From: Candidatus Methanofrustulum fimipullorum
GTDB lineage: Archaea; Halobacteriota; Methanosarcinia; Methanosarcinales; Methanosarcinaceae
DNA length: 43,586 nucleotides
Direction of reading: 5' to 3'
NCBI GenBank assembly: GCA_012518265.1
Contig: JAAYST010000015.1
Span: 1-43,586, forward strand
Of this stretch, positions 14,232-22,165 are shown piece by piece. Made by a program: the position numbers and the translations under genes. The notes beneath the pieces were generated by a model. That model had not been told where the DNA came from. It worked only from the letters and a program-made list of their open reading frames with translations, and ran no database searches. Positions within the stretch are counted from its first letter, which is position 1, and each line of letters opens with the position of its first letter.

Positions 14232-15560
14232 TTATACGATGAGATGTCTTTTTTCGATTTCTCCTCTCAAATTCTTTTTCATCGTGTGCTTTGCACATCT
14301 CAAATTTCCGCAATTTCCTAAAACCCACATCAATTTAACGAGAGCCGTTTCAGAAGTCATATCTTCAACACCTACTACTCCTGCCTCGCTTAATTTTCTT
14401 CCCGTTTCATAGACAACCTGATTTGTTTTTCCGTAAATCGTCTGAGTCGTAATCACAACGAGCACATTTTTATCGCACGCTCTTTTCAAATGTGAAATCC
14501 AATCGTCAGAAACGTGTCCCATTCCGACTCCTTCAATTACAAGGCCGTAATAACCCTCATCTACATAAAAATCAATAATTTTCGGATCGCTTCCCGGGAA
14601 AAATTTAATTAAAGCACACTTTTCCACAAAATCGGGTTTGAGCTTCAACTCAATTTCTCCTCTTTTTACATAATCCGACAAAATTCTAATTTCGTCTTTT
14701 TTATATTCAACTTCCCCAATCGGCTTTGCGTTAATCGATTTAAAAGCATCTCTTCTCGAAGAATGCATTTTTCTTACTTTTGTTGCTCTGTGAATTTCAC
14801 AATAGTCATCAGAAACAGTCCCGTGCATTACAACAACAGATTCCGCAATGTCGCTCGTTGCAACTTTTACTGAACAAATCAAATTCATGTGATTGTCCGA
14901 CCCCGGTCTGTCTGCATTTTTTTGAGATCCTGTAAATACTATCGGAACGCTCGTTTTCACCATAAAAGAAATGGCCGAGGCGACATATGACAAAGTGTCC
15001 GTTCCGCAAGTTACAATTATTCCGTCAGCACCCGATTTAATTTCTTCGTAAATTATTTTTGCAAGATTAATCCAATGTTTCGGCTTCATGTTTTCCGAAA
15101 GAATATTGTCAACTTGTCTCGTATTTATATTCGCATAATTTTTAAGTTCCGGAATATCGGCAAGCATCTCATCAGCAGTCACAGCCGGACTTGCCGTATA
15201 CGTTTTCTCATCATACGTACACGCAATCGTTCCCCCGACTGCCAAAATCGATACGTTCTTTTTTTCCCATTCTCTTTTCTCCTTTTTCTCTTCCTCTCCT
15301 TTCTTTTCTTCTTTTACTTTTTCTTTTTTCTCATTCTCTTCTTTCTTCTCATCTTTTACTTCTTTTTTCTCTTCCTCTATTTTTACTTCCTCTTTCGTTT
15401 TTTCAACTTCGACAACTTTTATATTTTCTTTGTTAAATCCTACAATATATCCGCCATCGATTTTCATAGTAATTTCGTCATCGGTTTCCTTAATTACATT
15501 TCCCTCAAAAAATGCTCCGTCTTTTTCAACTTTTATGAACTTGCCGGTTGTGATTTCCAT
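14232..15560 (-). CDS. gatD: Glu-tRNA(Gln) amidotransferase subunit D
   Basis: GatD is the asparaginase-like glutaminase of the archaeal GatDE complex. It releases ammonia that GatE uses to turn Glu-tRNA(Gln) into Gln-tRNA(Gln). The N-terminal 50 residues form the small GatD-specific domain (GAFFEGNVIKE). The asparaginase part has AVGGTIACTYD with the first Thr, VTCGTDTLSY with the Thr-Asp pair, GSQKNADRPGSDN, MHSSRRDAF with the lysine/arginine region, and GVGMGHVSDDW. Residues about 54-103 are a lysine/glutamate-only linker that is much longer than usual and arises from repetitive codons. Length is 442 against a usual 410-435. ATG 15560 has GAGGAG nine bases upstream. gatE is not in the window. 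Confidence 0.96.
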   Translation of the reverse strand: MEITTGKFIKVEKDGAFFEGNVIKETDDEITMKIDGGYIVGFNKENIKVVEVEKTKEEVKIEEEKKEVKDEKKEENEKKEKVKEEKKGEEEKKEKREWEKKNVSILAVGGTIACTYDEKTYTASPAVTADEMLADIPELKNYANINTRQVDNILSENMKPKHWINLAKIIYEEIKSGADGIIVTCGTDTLSYVASAISFMVKTSVPIVFTGSQKNADRPGSDNHMNLICSVKVATSDIAESVVVMHGTVSDDYCEIHRATKVRKMHSSRRDAFKSINAKPIGEVEYKKDEIRILSDYVKRGEIELKLKPDFVEKCALIKFFPGSDPKIIDFYVDEGYYGLVIEGVGMGHVSDDWISHLKRACDKNVLVVITTQTIYGKTNQVVYETGRKLSEAGVVGVEDMTSETALVKLMWVLGNCGNLRCAKHTMKKNLRGEIEKRHLIV

Positions 15561-15747
15561 AATTATAATCTCCTCGATTCTTTATTATTTCTTTATTTTT
15601 TGTTTTTTCTTTCATTTTTTTGTTTTGTTTGTTTTTGTTTTTGTTTGTTTTTGTTTTTGTTTGTTTTTGTTTCTTTCTTTTATATTTCGTTTTTTAATTT
15701 TATTTTTGTCTTTCTTGTTTTTATTTTATTTTATTTTATTTTTTGTT
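15561..15747 (-). repeat. simple-sequence spacer between argH and gatD
   Basis: Plus-strand runs of TTTTTGTTTG repeat several times near 15614-15675 and are followed by TTTTA units near 15719-15745. Apart from the GAGGAG of gatD, no gene or clear promoter is seen. Confidence 0.75.
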
Positions 15748-17226
15748 TTATTCCTCGTTGATTTTTTGATTTACGAGGCAGATTAAATTATCTAGTGATT
15801 TTTGGACATTTTTGTCTAAATCCTCGACTTTACTTTTTATTTTTTCCATTCTTTTTTGTTTGTTTTTGATTTCCGCTTTTATAGTATCGGGTGCGGGTCC
15901 ACCGATTATTTTTCTTTTTGCTACGTTTTCAACAGGGTCAAGCGCAATTTTAATATCTTCTTCTTTCAATCCTCTTTCAGATAATTTAAATCCTGATGTT
16001 TCTTTTGAAATTTCATCCAATATTTTCAAATTCGGCTCTCTGTTTTCTTTTGTTAAAATTCCGATGATTTGGTGAGCTGTTCTAAACGGAATATCGGTTT
16101 TTCTGACCAAAGTGTCCGCAAGCTCCGTTGCGGTTGTAAATCCTTTATTTGACTGCTCAAACATTCTTTCTTTTTTAACTTTAAGCGTATCTGTCATTTT
16201 TGTCATGATTCGAACAGATGCTCTAGTTGTTTTAAGCGCTGTTTGAATTTTAGGATTTGCTTCTTGCAAATCCCTGTTGTAACTCATCGGAAGTCCTTTG
16301 CAAATAGTTAAAAGCGCAACTAAAGATCCGACAACATCTCCTGTTTTTCCTCTCATTAATTCGGCAGTATCCGGATTTTTTTTCTGCGGCATAATAGAAG
16401 AAGTAGATGCATATTTGTCATCCAATTCTATAAAATCAAATTCCTGAGACGACCATATTACAATTTCTTCAGACATTTTGCTTAAGTTTATTGAAATATT
16501 TGCAAGAACCGACGCCGTTTCGATTAAAAAATCTCTGCTGCTTACAGCGTCCTTCGAATTTTCCATCGGTTTTGAAAAGCCTAAAAGTTTTGTCGTCATA
16601 TCTCTGTCAAGCGGAAAACCCGTTGACGCAAAAGCGGCCGACCCGAGCGGATTTATATTTACTCTTTCATAAGCGTCAATTAAACGCAAAATATCTCTTT
16701 CCAAACAGTTGGAATGAGCCAAAACGTGATGCGCAAAAGTAGTAGGCTGAGCGTGTTGAAGATGTGTAAATCCGGGCATAACGGTTTCGGTATTTTCTTT
16801 TGAAAGTTTAATTAAGGATTTCTGAAGTTCAATCATTTCATACATCAAATCAATCAATTCATCTCTTAACGCAAATCGAATACACGTTGCAACTTCATCG
16901 TTTCTCGAGCGCCCTGAGTGCATTCTTCCCCCGGAATCTTCCCCCGTTAATTCTATAAGCCTTGCTTCAAGAGAAATATGAATATCTTCATAATCGAAAT
17001 CAAGCTTTTCCATACCTTCTTCTTTAATCTTTAAAAGACCCGCAAGAATTTTTTTACAATCGTCTTTTTTTATAATTTTTTGATTTTCCAGCATCAAAGT
17101 ATGTGCCAAATCAATAAAAATATCGGCTTCAAAAATCCATTTGTCAGCCAGCATCGACGATGTATATTGTTTCATTTCTTCATCAGTTTCCAACTGAAGC
17201 CTTCCGCGTCTCAAAATATTGCTCAA
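15748..17226 (-). CDS. argH: argininosuccinate lyase
   Basis: It cleaves argininosuccinate to arginine and fumarate, the last step of arginine synthesis. The fumarase/aspartase-superfamily marks are MHSGRSRNDEVATCIR, PGFTHLQHAQPTTFAHH (with the catalytic His), NPLGSAAFASTGFPLDR, and SSIMPQKKNPDTAELMRGK with the catalytic serine loop. At 492 residues it has the normal length. The start is TTG 17226, supported by AGGAG nine bases upstream; the protein then begins MSNILRRGRL as in other ArgH. It is transcribed divergently from the cardiolipin synthase gene, and the shared 187-base gap carries the 12-bp direct repeats at 17300-17335. Confidence 0.96.
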   Translation of the reverse strand: MSNILRRGRLQLETDEEMKQYTSSMLADKWIFEADIFIDLAHTLMLENQKIIKKDDCKKILAGLLKIKEEGMEKLDFDYEDIHISLEARLIELTGEDSGGRMHSGRSRNDEVATCIRFALRDELIDLMYEMIELQKSLIKLSKENTETVMPGFTHLQHAQPTTFAHHVLAHSNCLERDILRLIDAYERVNINPLGSAAFASTGFPLDRDMTTKLLGFSKPMENSKDAVSSRDFLIETASVLANISINLSKMSEEIVIWSSQEFDFIELDDKYASTSSIMPQKKNPDTAELMRGKTGDVVGSLVALLTICKGLPMSYNRDLQEANPKIQTALKTTRASVRIMTKMTDTLKVKKERMFEQSNKGFTTATELADTLVRKTDIPFRTAHQIIGILTKENREPNLKILDEISKETSGFKLSERGLKEEDIKIALDPVENVAKRKIIGGPAPDTIKAEIKNKQKRMEKIKSKVEDLDKNVQKSLDNLICLVNQKINEE

Positions 17227-17299
17227 AATAAAAAACTCCTGATTTCGTTATTTTGTTTCTCGAATTTTTTGACATTTGATAATTGATAATTGTAGTGGT

Positions 17300-17335
17300 A
17301 TTATCGTTGTAATTATCGTTATAATTATCGTAAAC
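17300..17335. promoter_or_regulatory. three 12-bp direct repeats between argH and cls
   Basis: ATTATCGTTGTA, ATTATCGTTATA and ATTATCGTAAAC follow each other without gap at 17300-17335, in the divergent promoter region. Evenly spaced direct repeats of about one helical turn suggest a cooperative regulator site, but a simple-sequence origin is possible. Confidence 0.4.
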
Positions 17336-17413
17336 TAATTATATGAACTTTTACATTATATCTTTTTAAAATAATTTAATGTTTATTCCGGAAATTGCAT
17401 TACAGGTCGTTAA

Positions 17414-18994
17414 ATGTTTTCATCAGATACGTTTTATTACATTATCGGTTTATTATATAATTTAGTTAATCTGATTCTTGGGACATCAACTTCCACAATT
17501 TTTGGAATTTCCGTTCCTACAAGGTTGATTTCATTTTTTTATATATTAGTTTACTTTACTAATTCTTTAATTTCTTTTACAATAATTTTTATTGACAGAG
17601 AAAAGCCCAAAAGAGCAATCAGTTGGCTTTTAGTATTTATGTTGTTTCCGTTTATCGGTTTAATTGTGTACCTTTTTTTAGGAAGGCGTTGGAAATCGAC
17701 TACTTTAAAAGAAAAACTGTCTTCCGGTATTCAGGATAATATAAAAACGTCTTTGGACAAATACGACGGTCCTTATTCCAATATGGTTGAAATGGTTTCA
17801 AAAGAAAACGGTCTTCCGGTTTTTCTATACAATGAAATTGAGATTTTTAAAGACGGTACGGAAAAATTTGAATCTCTATTAAAAGACATAGATGAGGCAA
17901 AACATCATATTCATTTAGAATATTATATTGCAATGTCCGATAAAATCGGTCGTAAAATATTTGATCGATTAATCGAAAAATCAAAATCGGGTGTCAAAGT
18001 TCGTGTCGTTTTGGATAAATTCGGCAGTCGAAATTTCAGCAGAAAATATATTAAGGAAATAAGAGATGCAGGTGTTGAGCTTCTTTTTTATACCGCCTAT
18101 GATGCCTGTTTCACAAGAATTATAGACTTCTCATTAAATCACAGAAATCACAGAAAAATAGTAGTAATAGACGGCGTAATCGGTTATTTGGGCGGAAATA
18201 ATATAAGTGATAATTATATCGGTTTAGGAAATATGGGTTATTGGCGCGATACGCACATAAGAGTCAGAGGCGAATTAGTAGCCGGTCTTCAAGCTCTTTT
18301 TTTAGACGACTTTTATTCAGTCCTTTCACATAATAAAAAAACATCAAAATGGGAACTTGACAGAAAGTTTAAAAAAATGGTTGACAATTATGGAAACGAG
18401 AAAGACTTTTTATCATATTTTCCTGAAAATAAAGTCACGAATTATTTACCTATGCAAATGGTTTACATTGGACCGGGAAGTCCGTTTTCTGCAATTGAAC
18501 ATTTGTTTTTAAAAATGATTTCCGAAGCGGAAGAATCGATATACATAACTACTCCTTATTTTGTTCCGTCCGATTCATTGACAGAATCGCTTAAAATAGC
18601 AATAAATTCCGGTGTTTCGGTAAATATTATATTTCCCGGTCAATATGACCATTCTCCGGTTGGTCATGCATGCATTACTTATCTAAAAGAATTGTTGGAC
18701 GAAGGAGCAAATATCTACTTTTATGACAAAGATTCGTATACTCACGATAAAACGATGCTGGTTGATTCAAAAATGTTTACGGTAGGCTCAAGTAATTTTG
18801 ATGTTCGAAGCTTTTATTACAATTTCGAAGTAAATGCCGTAGTATATGATGAAAAAACATCAAAATTAATAGAAAATAATTTTAAAGAAGATATTGCAAA
18901 ATCAAAACAATTAACACTTGAAGAATATAATAAAGGAAGCAAATTGAGACATTTCCTGGAAAGCTTTTTCAGATTGTTTTCTTTGCTTTTTTAA
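17414..18994 (+). CDS. cls: cardiolipin synthase (phospholipase D family)
   Basis: This 526-residue membrane enzyme joins two phospholipids into a cardiolipin-type lipid; in archaea the substrates are archaeol lipids. The N-terminus has membrane segments at about 8-28, 34-58 and 68-92, with the PLDc_N sequence REKPKRAISWLLVFMLFPF. Two HKD motifs follow: NHRNHRKIVVIDGVIGYLGG (about residue 240) and YTHDKTMLVDSKMFTVGSSN (about 440-460). The C-terminus ends in a hydrophobic tail (FFRLFSLLF). ATG 17414 follows AGGT by about six bases. Genes of this family in archaea are often of bacterial origin. It is followed by an AT repeat tract and the chromate-transporter pair. Confidence 0.93.
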   Translation: MFSSDTFYYIIGLLYNLVNLILGTSTSTIFGISVPTRLISFFYILVYFTNSLISFTIIFIDREKPKRAISWLLVFMLFPFIGLIVYLFLGRRWKSTTLKEKLSSGIQDNIKTSLDKYDGPYSNMVEMVSKENGLPVFLYNEIEIFKDGTEKFESLLKDIDEAKHHIHLEYYIAMSDKIGRKIFDRLIEKSKSGVKVRVVLDKFGSRNFSRKYIKEIRDAGVELLFYTAYDACFTRIIDFSLNHRNHRKIVVIDGVIGYLGGNNISDNYIGLGNMGYWRDTHIRVRGELVAGLQALFLDDFYSVLSHNKKTSKWELDRKFKKMVDNYGNEKDFLSYFPENKVTNYLPMQMVYIGPGSPFSAIEHLFLKMISEAEESIYITTPYFVPSDSLTESLKIAINSGVSVNIIFPGQYDHSPVGHACITYLKELLDEGANIYFYDKDSYTHDKTMLVDSKMFTVGSSNFDVRSFYYNFEVNAVVYDEKTSKLIENNFKEDIAKSKQLTLEEYNKGSKLRHFLESFFRLFSLLF

Positions 18995-19147
18995 CAGATA
19001 CATTTTTTATTAAGTTTTTTCTTAATTCTTTCTTAATTCTTTCTTGATTTTCCGTTTTGATTTAATTTTGATTTAATTTTGATTTAATTTTTTATTTAAT
19101 TTTTTATTTAATTTTTTATTTAATTTTTGATTTCCGATGTGGTATTT
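18995..19147 (+). repeat. simple-sequence spacer with TTTGATTTAATT and TTTTTTATTTAA units
   Basis: Three TTGATTTAATT units are followed by about four TTTTTTATTTAA units, up to the start of the first chromate-transporter gene. No hairpin terminator is seen for cls other than the T-rich tract itself. Confidence 0.7.
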
Positions 19148-19747
19148 ATGATAAGTCTTTTAGATTTGTACATTACTTTTTTAAAAATAAGCTCAGTTAC
19201 TTTCGGGGGAGGTTATGCAATGCTTCCGATTTTGCACAAAGAACTTGTTGAGCGTAAAAAATGGGTTGATACAGACGATCTTTTAAACTATTACGCAATC
19301 GGTCAATGCACACCGGGTCCGATAGCAATAAACACTTCAACTTTAATCGGATATCAAAAAAGGAAACTCCCGGGTGCAATTGCAGCAACAGCAGGCTATG
19401 TTACCCCTTCTTTTATAATTATAATCATAATCGCCTCGGTTCTTCAGGATATTTCTCATTTGGAAATCGTAAATAACGCTTTCGGAGGAATTCGAGTTGC
19501 CGTTCCCGCTTTAATCATAATGGCAATTGCGAAGCTTTGGAAAAGCTCAATAAAAGACGGCGAAGGATTTTTGATTTTTTTAGGCTCTTTTGCAATTTCT
19601 ATTTTTTTAAACCTATCTCCGATTTATGTCATAATCGGCGCAATAATTTTAGGTTTGATTATGAAAAGAGGAGAAGTGCCTTCAAAGTCTTGTGAAATCA
19701 AATCCGAAAATTCGGAAAAAATTTCGCAAACTCAAAAAAAGGATTAA
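19148..19747 (+). CDS. chromate transporter family protein, first half-size subunit
   Basis: About 199 residues and one CHR domain. FGGGYAMLPILHKELVERKK is the conserved N-terminal motif, followed by IGQCTPGPIAINTSTLIGY and four to five further hydrophobic helices, with a polar tail (SENSEKISQTQKKD). Half-size CHR proteins work as pairs. The annotated chromate efflux is known only for a few members, so the real substrate here is open. I take ATG 19148; an upstream TTG at 19127 lies in the repeat and would add seven unlikely residues. The second subunit starts about 75 bases downstream in the same operon. Confidence 0.9.
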   Translation: MISLLDLYITFLKISSVTFGGGYAMLPILHKELVERKKWVDTDDLLNYYAIGQCTPGPIAINTSTLIGYQKRKLPGAIAATAGYVTPSFIIIIIIASVLQDISHLEIVNNAFGGIRVAVPALIIMAIAKLWKSSIKDGEGFLIFLGSFAISIFLNLSPIYVIIGAIILGLIMKRGEVPSKSCEIKSENSEKISQTQKKD

Positions 19748-19823
19748 GAGAATAAAAGAATAAAAAGGGAAAAAGAGGATTAAGAGAATTAATAAAATAA
19801 AAATAATAATGAGGAATCAAATT

Positions 19824-20426
19824 ATGTCAATACTTTTTGAATTATTCTTCGAGTTTTTTAAAGCCGGTCTTTTTTCGGTTGGTGGCGGTCTTGCGACTCT
19901 TCCGTTTTTGTATGAAATGAGTTACAAATACATGTGGCTTGCAGCAGAAATTATTCCCGATTTGATTGCAATTTCCGAATCGACCCCGGGCGCATTAGGA
20001 GTTAATGCTGCAACATATGTCGGTTGGAACGCAGCAGGACTTCCGGGCGCAACGGCCGCAACTCTCGGACTTGTAACGCCGTCTGTTATCATAATGTTGT
20101 TTGTTGCACGCTCTTATGATACTTTCCTCCAAAAAAAATATATTCAGGACATATTCTATGCAATAAGGCCTGCCGTAATCGGTTTAATCGCAGTTGTAGC
20201 GTGGAATTTATTAAAAATATCCTTATCTTCGGAAAATGTAAATTCAAATGTTTCACTTTCAAATATTTTATCGATGTCGGATATAGTTTCCTATTTAATT
20301 TCAATACTCGATATAAAAGCCGTAATTTTATTCGGAATTATTATGCTCGTTATGAGAAAAATAGAAATTCATCCGCTTTATTATATACTGGGATCGGCCT
20401 TAATCGGAATAATATTTAAATTTTGA
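19824..20426 (+). CDS. chromate transporter family protein, second half-size subunit
   Basis: About 200 residues and one CHR domain: FKAGLFSVGGGLATLPFLYE, then ISESTPGALGVNAATYVGWN (the second-half version of the TPG motif), GLVTPSVIIML, and several hydrophobic helices. It is the partner of the preceding protein; together they equal a full-length ChrA. ATG 19824 has GAGG nine bases upstream, so the ATG at 19809, which itself overlaps that GAGG, is less likely. The spacer before it contains GAGGATTAAGAG and A-rich sequence only. Confidence 0.9.
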   Translation: MSILFELFFEFFKAGLFSVGGGLATLPFLYEMSYKYMWLAAEIIPDLIAISESTPGALGVNAATYVGWNAAGLPGATAATLGLVTPSVIIMLFVARSYDTFLQKKYIQDIFYAIRPAVIGLIAVVAWNLLKISLSSENVNSNVSLSNILSMSDIVSYLISILDIKAVILFGIIMLVMRKIEIHPLYYILGSALIGIIFKF

Positions 20427-20624
20427 TTAATTTTTATTTTCGTTTTTTTTGTATTATTTTTATTTTGTTTTTATTTTTTTTTTGTTTTAATTTTTGTTTT
20501 TTTTTGTTTTTATTTTTGTTTTTTTTGTTTTAATTTTTGTTTTTATTTTTGTTTTTTTTGTTTTTTTTCGTTTTTATTTTTTTTTGTTTTTTTTTTTCGT
20601 TTTTATTTTTTTTGTTTTTTCACA
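20427..20624. repeat. T-rich simple-sequence tract between convergent genes
   Basis: Nearly 200 bases of T-runs broken by G, A or CG (TTTTTTGTTTTTATTTTTG and similar). It separates the chromate-transporter operon from the convergent yigZ gene. T-runs can terminate archaeal transcription on the plus strand. Confidence 0.75.
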
Positions 20625-21260
20625 TCATTTTCTAACCAAAATATTTCTTTCAGAAATAATATTTAAACTTCCTTCATTAATTTCTTCGAGTATCGGAATA
20701 ATGTTTTCTGTTTCAAAAAACTCGATTTTTACTTTTACATTTTCTTCAAAAGTTTGATCTTTAATTTTTATATTTTCTTTATCAAGTGCGTTTTTTATTT
20801 TATCGTATTTATCATACGGAATTTCAAATTCTACTTCTTTTCCTTTCCCCGCTTTTAAAACACCCGACTCTTCAAGTGTTATGCTTGCGGAAGTCGAATA
20901 CGCTTTGACAAGCCCTCCCGTTCCGAGTAATATTCCCCCGAAATATCTCGTAACGATTATTAACGTATTCGTATAATTTCTTTTTCTTAAAATATCCAAA
21001 ATGGGCGGCCCTGAAGTTCCGCTCGGCTCTCCGTCATCGGAATAAACTTCAGCACTCTCGTCCACAACTCGGTATGCGTAAACGTTATGTGTCGCATCCT
21101 TATATTTCTCATTATGAGCTTTAATTTTATTTTCGGCATCTTCTCTGTTTTCAACAAAGAAAGAAAATCCCAAAAACTTGGACTTGTTGATGTCGATTTC
21201 TGTTACTGCGTCCTTTTCTATTGTATTTGCAAACATTTCGTTCTTCTCTTTTTCAAGCAT
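20625..21260 (-). CDS. YigZ/IMPACT family protein (UPF0029)
   Basis: This 211-residue protein carries the family signature YSDDGEPSGTSGPPILDIL and VTRYFGGILLGTGGLVKAYS, preceded by KSKFLGFSFFVEN and ATHNVYAYRV. The C-terminal 80 residues form the small ferredoxin-like domain. Its molecular role is not firmly known; eukaryotic IMPACT modulates translation control through GCN1. Family members occur in many bacteria and some archaea. ATG 21260 has no Shine-Dalgarno. The ATG at codon 9 (21236) has GAGAAG about six bases before it and would give the more usual MFANTIEKD start. Both ends are bounded by non-coding sequence. Confidence 0.92.
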   Translation of the reverse strand: MLEKEKNEMFANTIEKDAVTEIDINKSKFLGFSFFVENREDAENKIKAHNEKYKDATHNVYAYRVVDESAEVYSDDGEPSGTSGPPILDILRKRNYTNTLIIVTRYFGGILLGTGGLVKAYSTSASITLEESGVLKAGKGKEVEFEIPYDKYDKIKNALDKENIKIKDQTFEENVKVKIEFFETENIIPILEEINEGSLNIISERNILVRK

Positions 21261-21444
21261 CTATAGTCGGTGCCAACATATTACTTTGTTGTTGTAGTGT
21301 CTTTTTTTAAGCTTTCAGCTCGTTTTCGCTTTATGCTACTTAAATTAGTATATATTCTATATAATGTATATACAGTATTACTAAATAACTAAATAAGGTT
21401 AAAGAATATTATATTAGTACCTTATACTAATGCCGAATGGGTAA

Positions 21445-21728
21445 AATAATGATGATGGTGGAATTTCAATTACGGTCGGAAAAGAAAGATCTGACCTTAC
21501 CTTGAAGTTGCGCAATTCAGATGTAACATTTGGCGAATATGTAAAACAAGTTTATCCGGAAATAATGGACAAATCGAAGTTAGCGTTGGCGTTGGATACG
21601 AAAAAGATTCGTGTTTTGTATCTAATTTAATAAAAGTCTCAGTCATGAAAGTAGCTTATTTCATAAATAGATTTTTTGATTTTCTAAATGTTGAAAGAGC
21701 AATAGGAATCACGATCGCATTCGGTTGA
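21445..21728 (+). pseudogene. remnant coding fragments, possibly one decayed gene
   Basis: Frame 21445-21630 is open for 61 codons after a TAA and reads with normal amino-acid balance (for example LKLRNSDVTFGEYVKQVYPE), but it has no start codon in frame. Three ATGs at 21449-21457 are one base out of frame. A second short frame, 21645-21728, begins ATG and encodes FINRFFDFLNVERAIG before TGA; the FFDFLNV part faintly recalls transposase C-terminal regions. I cannot name a family. A hairpin ATTAGTA/TACTAAT precedes at 21413-21431. The rest of 21261-21809 shows nothing further. Confidence 0.35.
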
Positions 21729-21809
21729 ACTTAAAAAATTCCGGTAAAATAGGCGAAAGCGAAAGCCCTTTACTCTTTTTTTTCTTAACCTAACAACTTT
21801 TTATTTTTA

Positions 21810-22106
21810 TTATAAGTTTTTTTTAGCTTTATTCATAAATATAATGCCGATTGCAAGACTTGCAAAAATTGTACATAAACCGATTATTGTAAATTCCGAA
21901 TATATGAATGCAGCAGAAATTAAAAGTCCTATTGCTATTGCAAACATTCCTTTAGAAAACATTTTTCCGTAATTTATTTTATCTTCTGTCTTTACATTTT
22001 TTATATGGTAATTATGTATTAGAGAAATATTTCCTCTTCTAATAGAAATTCCCGTTCCTAAAAAAAATATTGAAGTTAAACACAATATAAAAATTCCGAT
22101 CCACAT
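21810..22106 (-). CDS. DUF3784-like small membrane protein
   Basis: This 98-residue protein has three predicted membrane helices: about residues 3-20, 53-69 and 73-90. The segment between the first and second, ISLIHNYHIKNVKTEDKINY, matches the pattern I associate with DUF3784 proteins (a G or S, then LIxxY, and a KxKxxY stretch). Function is unknown; such proteins are widespread in Firmicutes, so transfer is possible. It lies downstream of uvrC on the same strand, 60 bases away. Confidence 0.65.
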   Translation of the reverse strand: MWIGIFILCLTSIFFLGTGISIRRGNISLIHNYHIKNVKTEDKINYGKMFSKGMFAIAIGLLISAAFIYSEFTIIGLCTIFASLAIGIIFMNKAKKNL

Positions 22107-22165
22107 TTATACCGCCCGTTTCCGGTCTTTTTCCATCTTTTTTCACCTGTTTTCATTTTTTATTT

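Noticed and set aside
15075-15761. Long plus-strand open frame rich in F and L
   Set aside because: Antisense to gatD and a T-rich spacer. The phenylalanine-rich translation comes from T-runs, and gatD has full family motifs.
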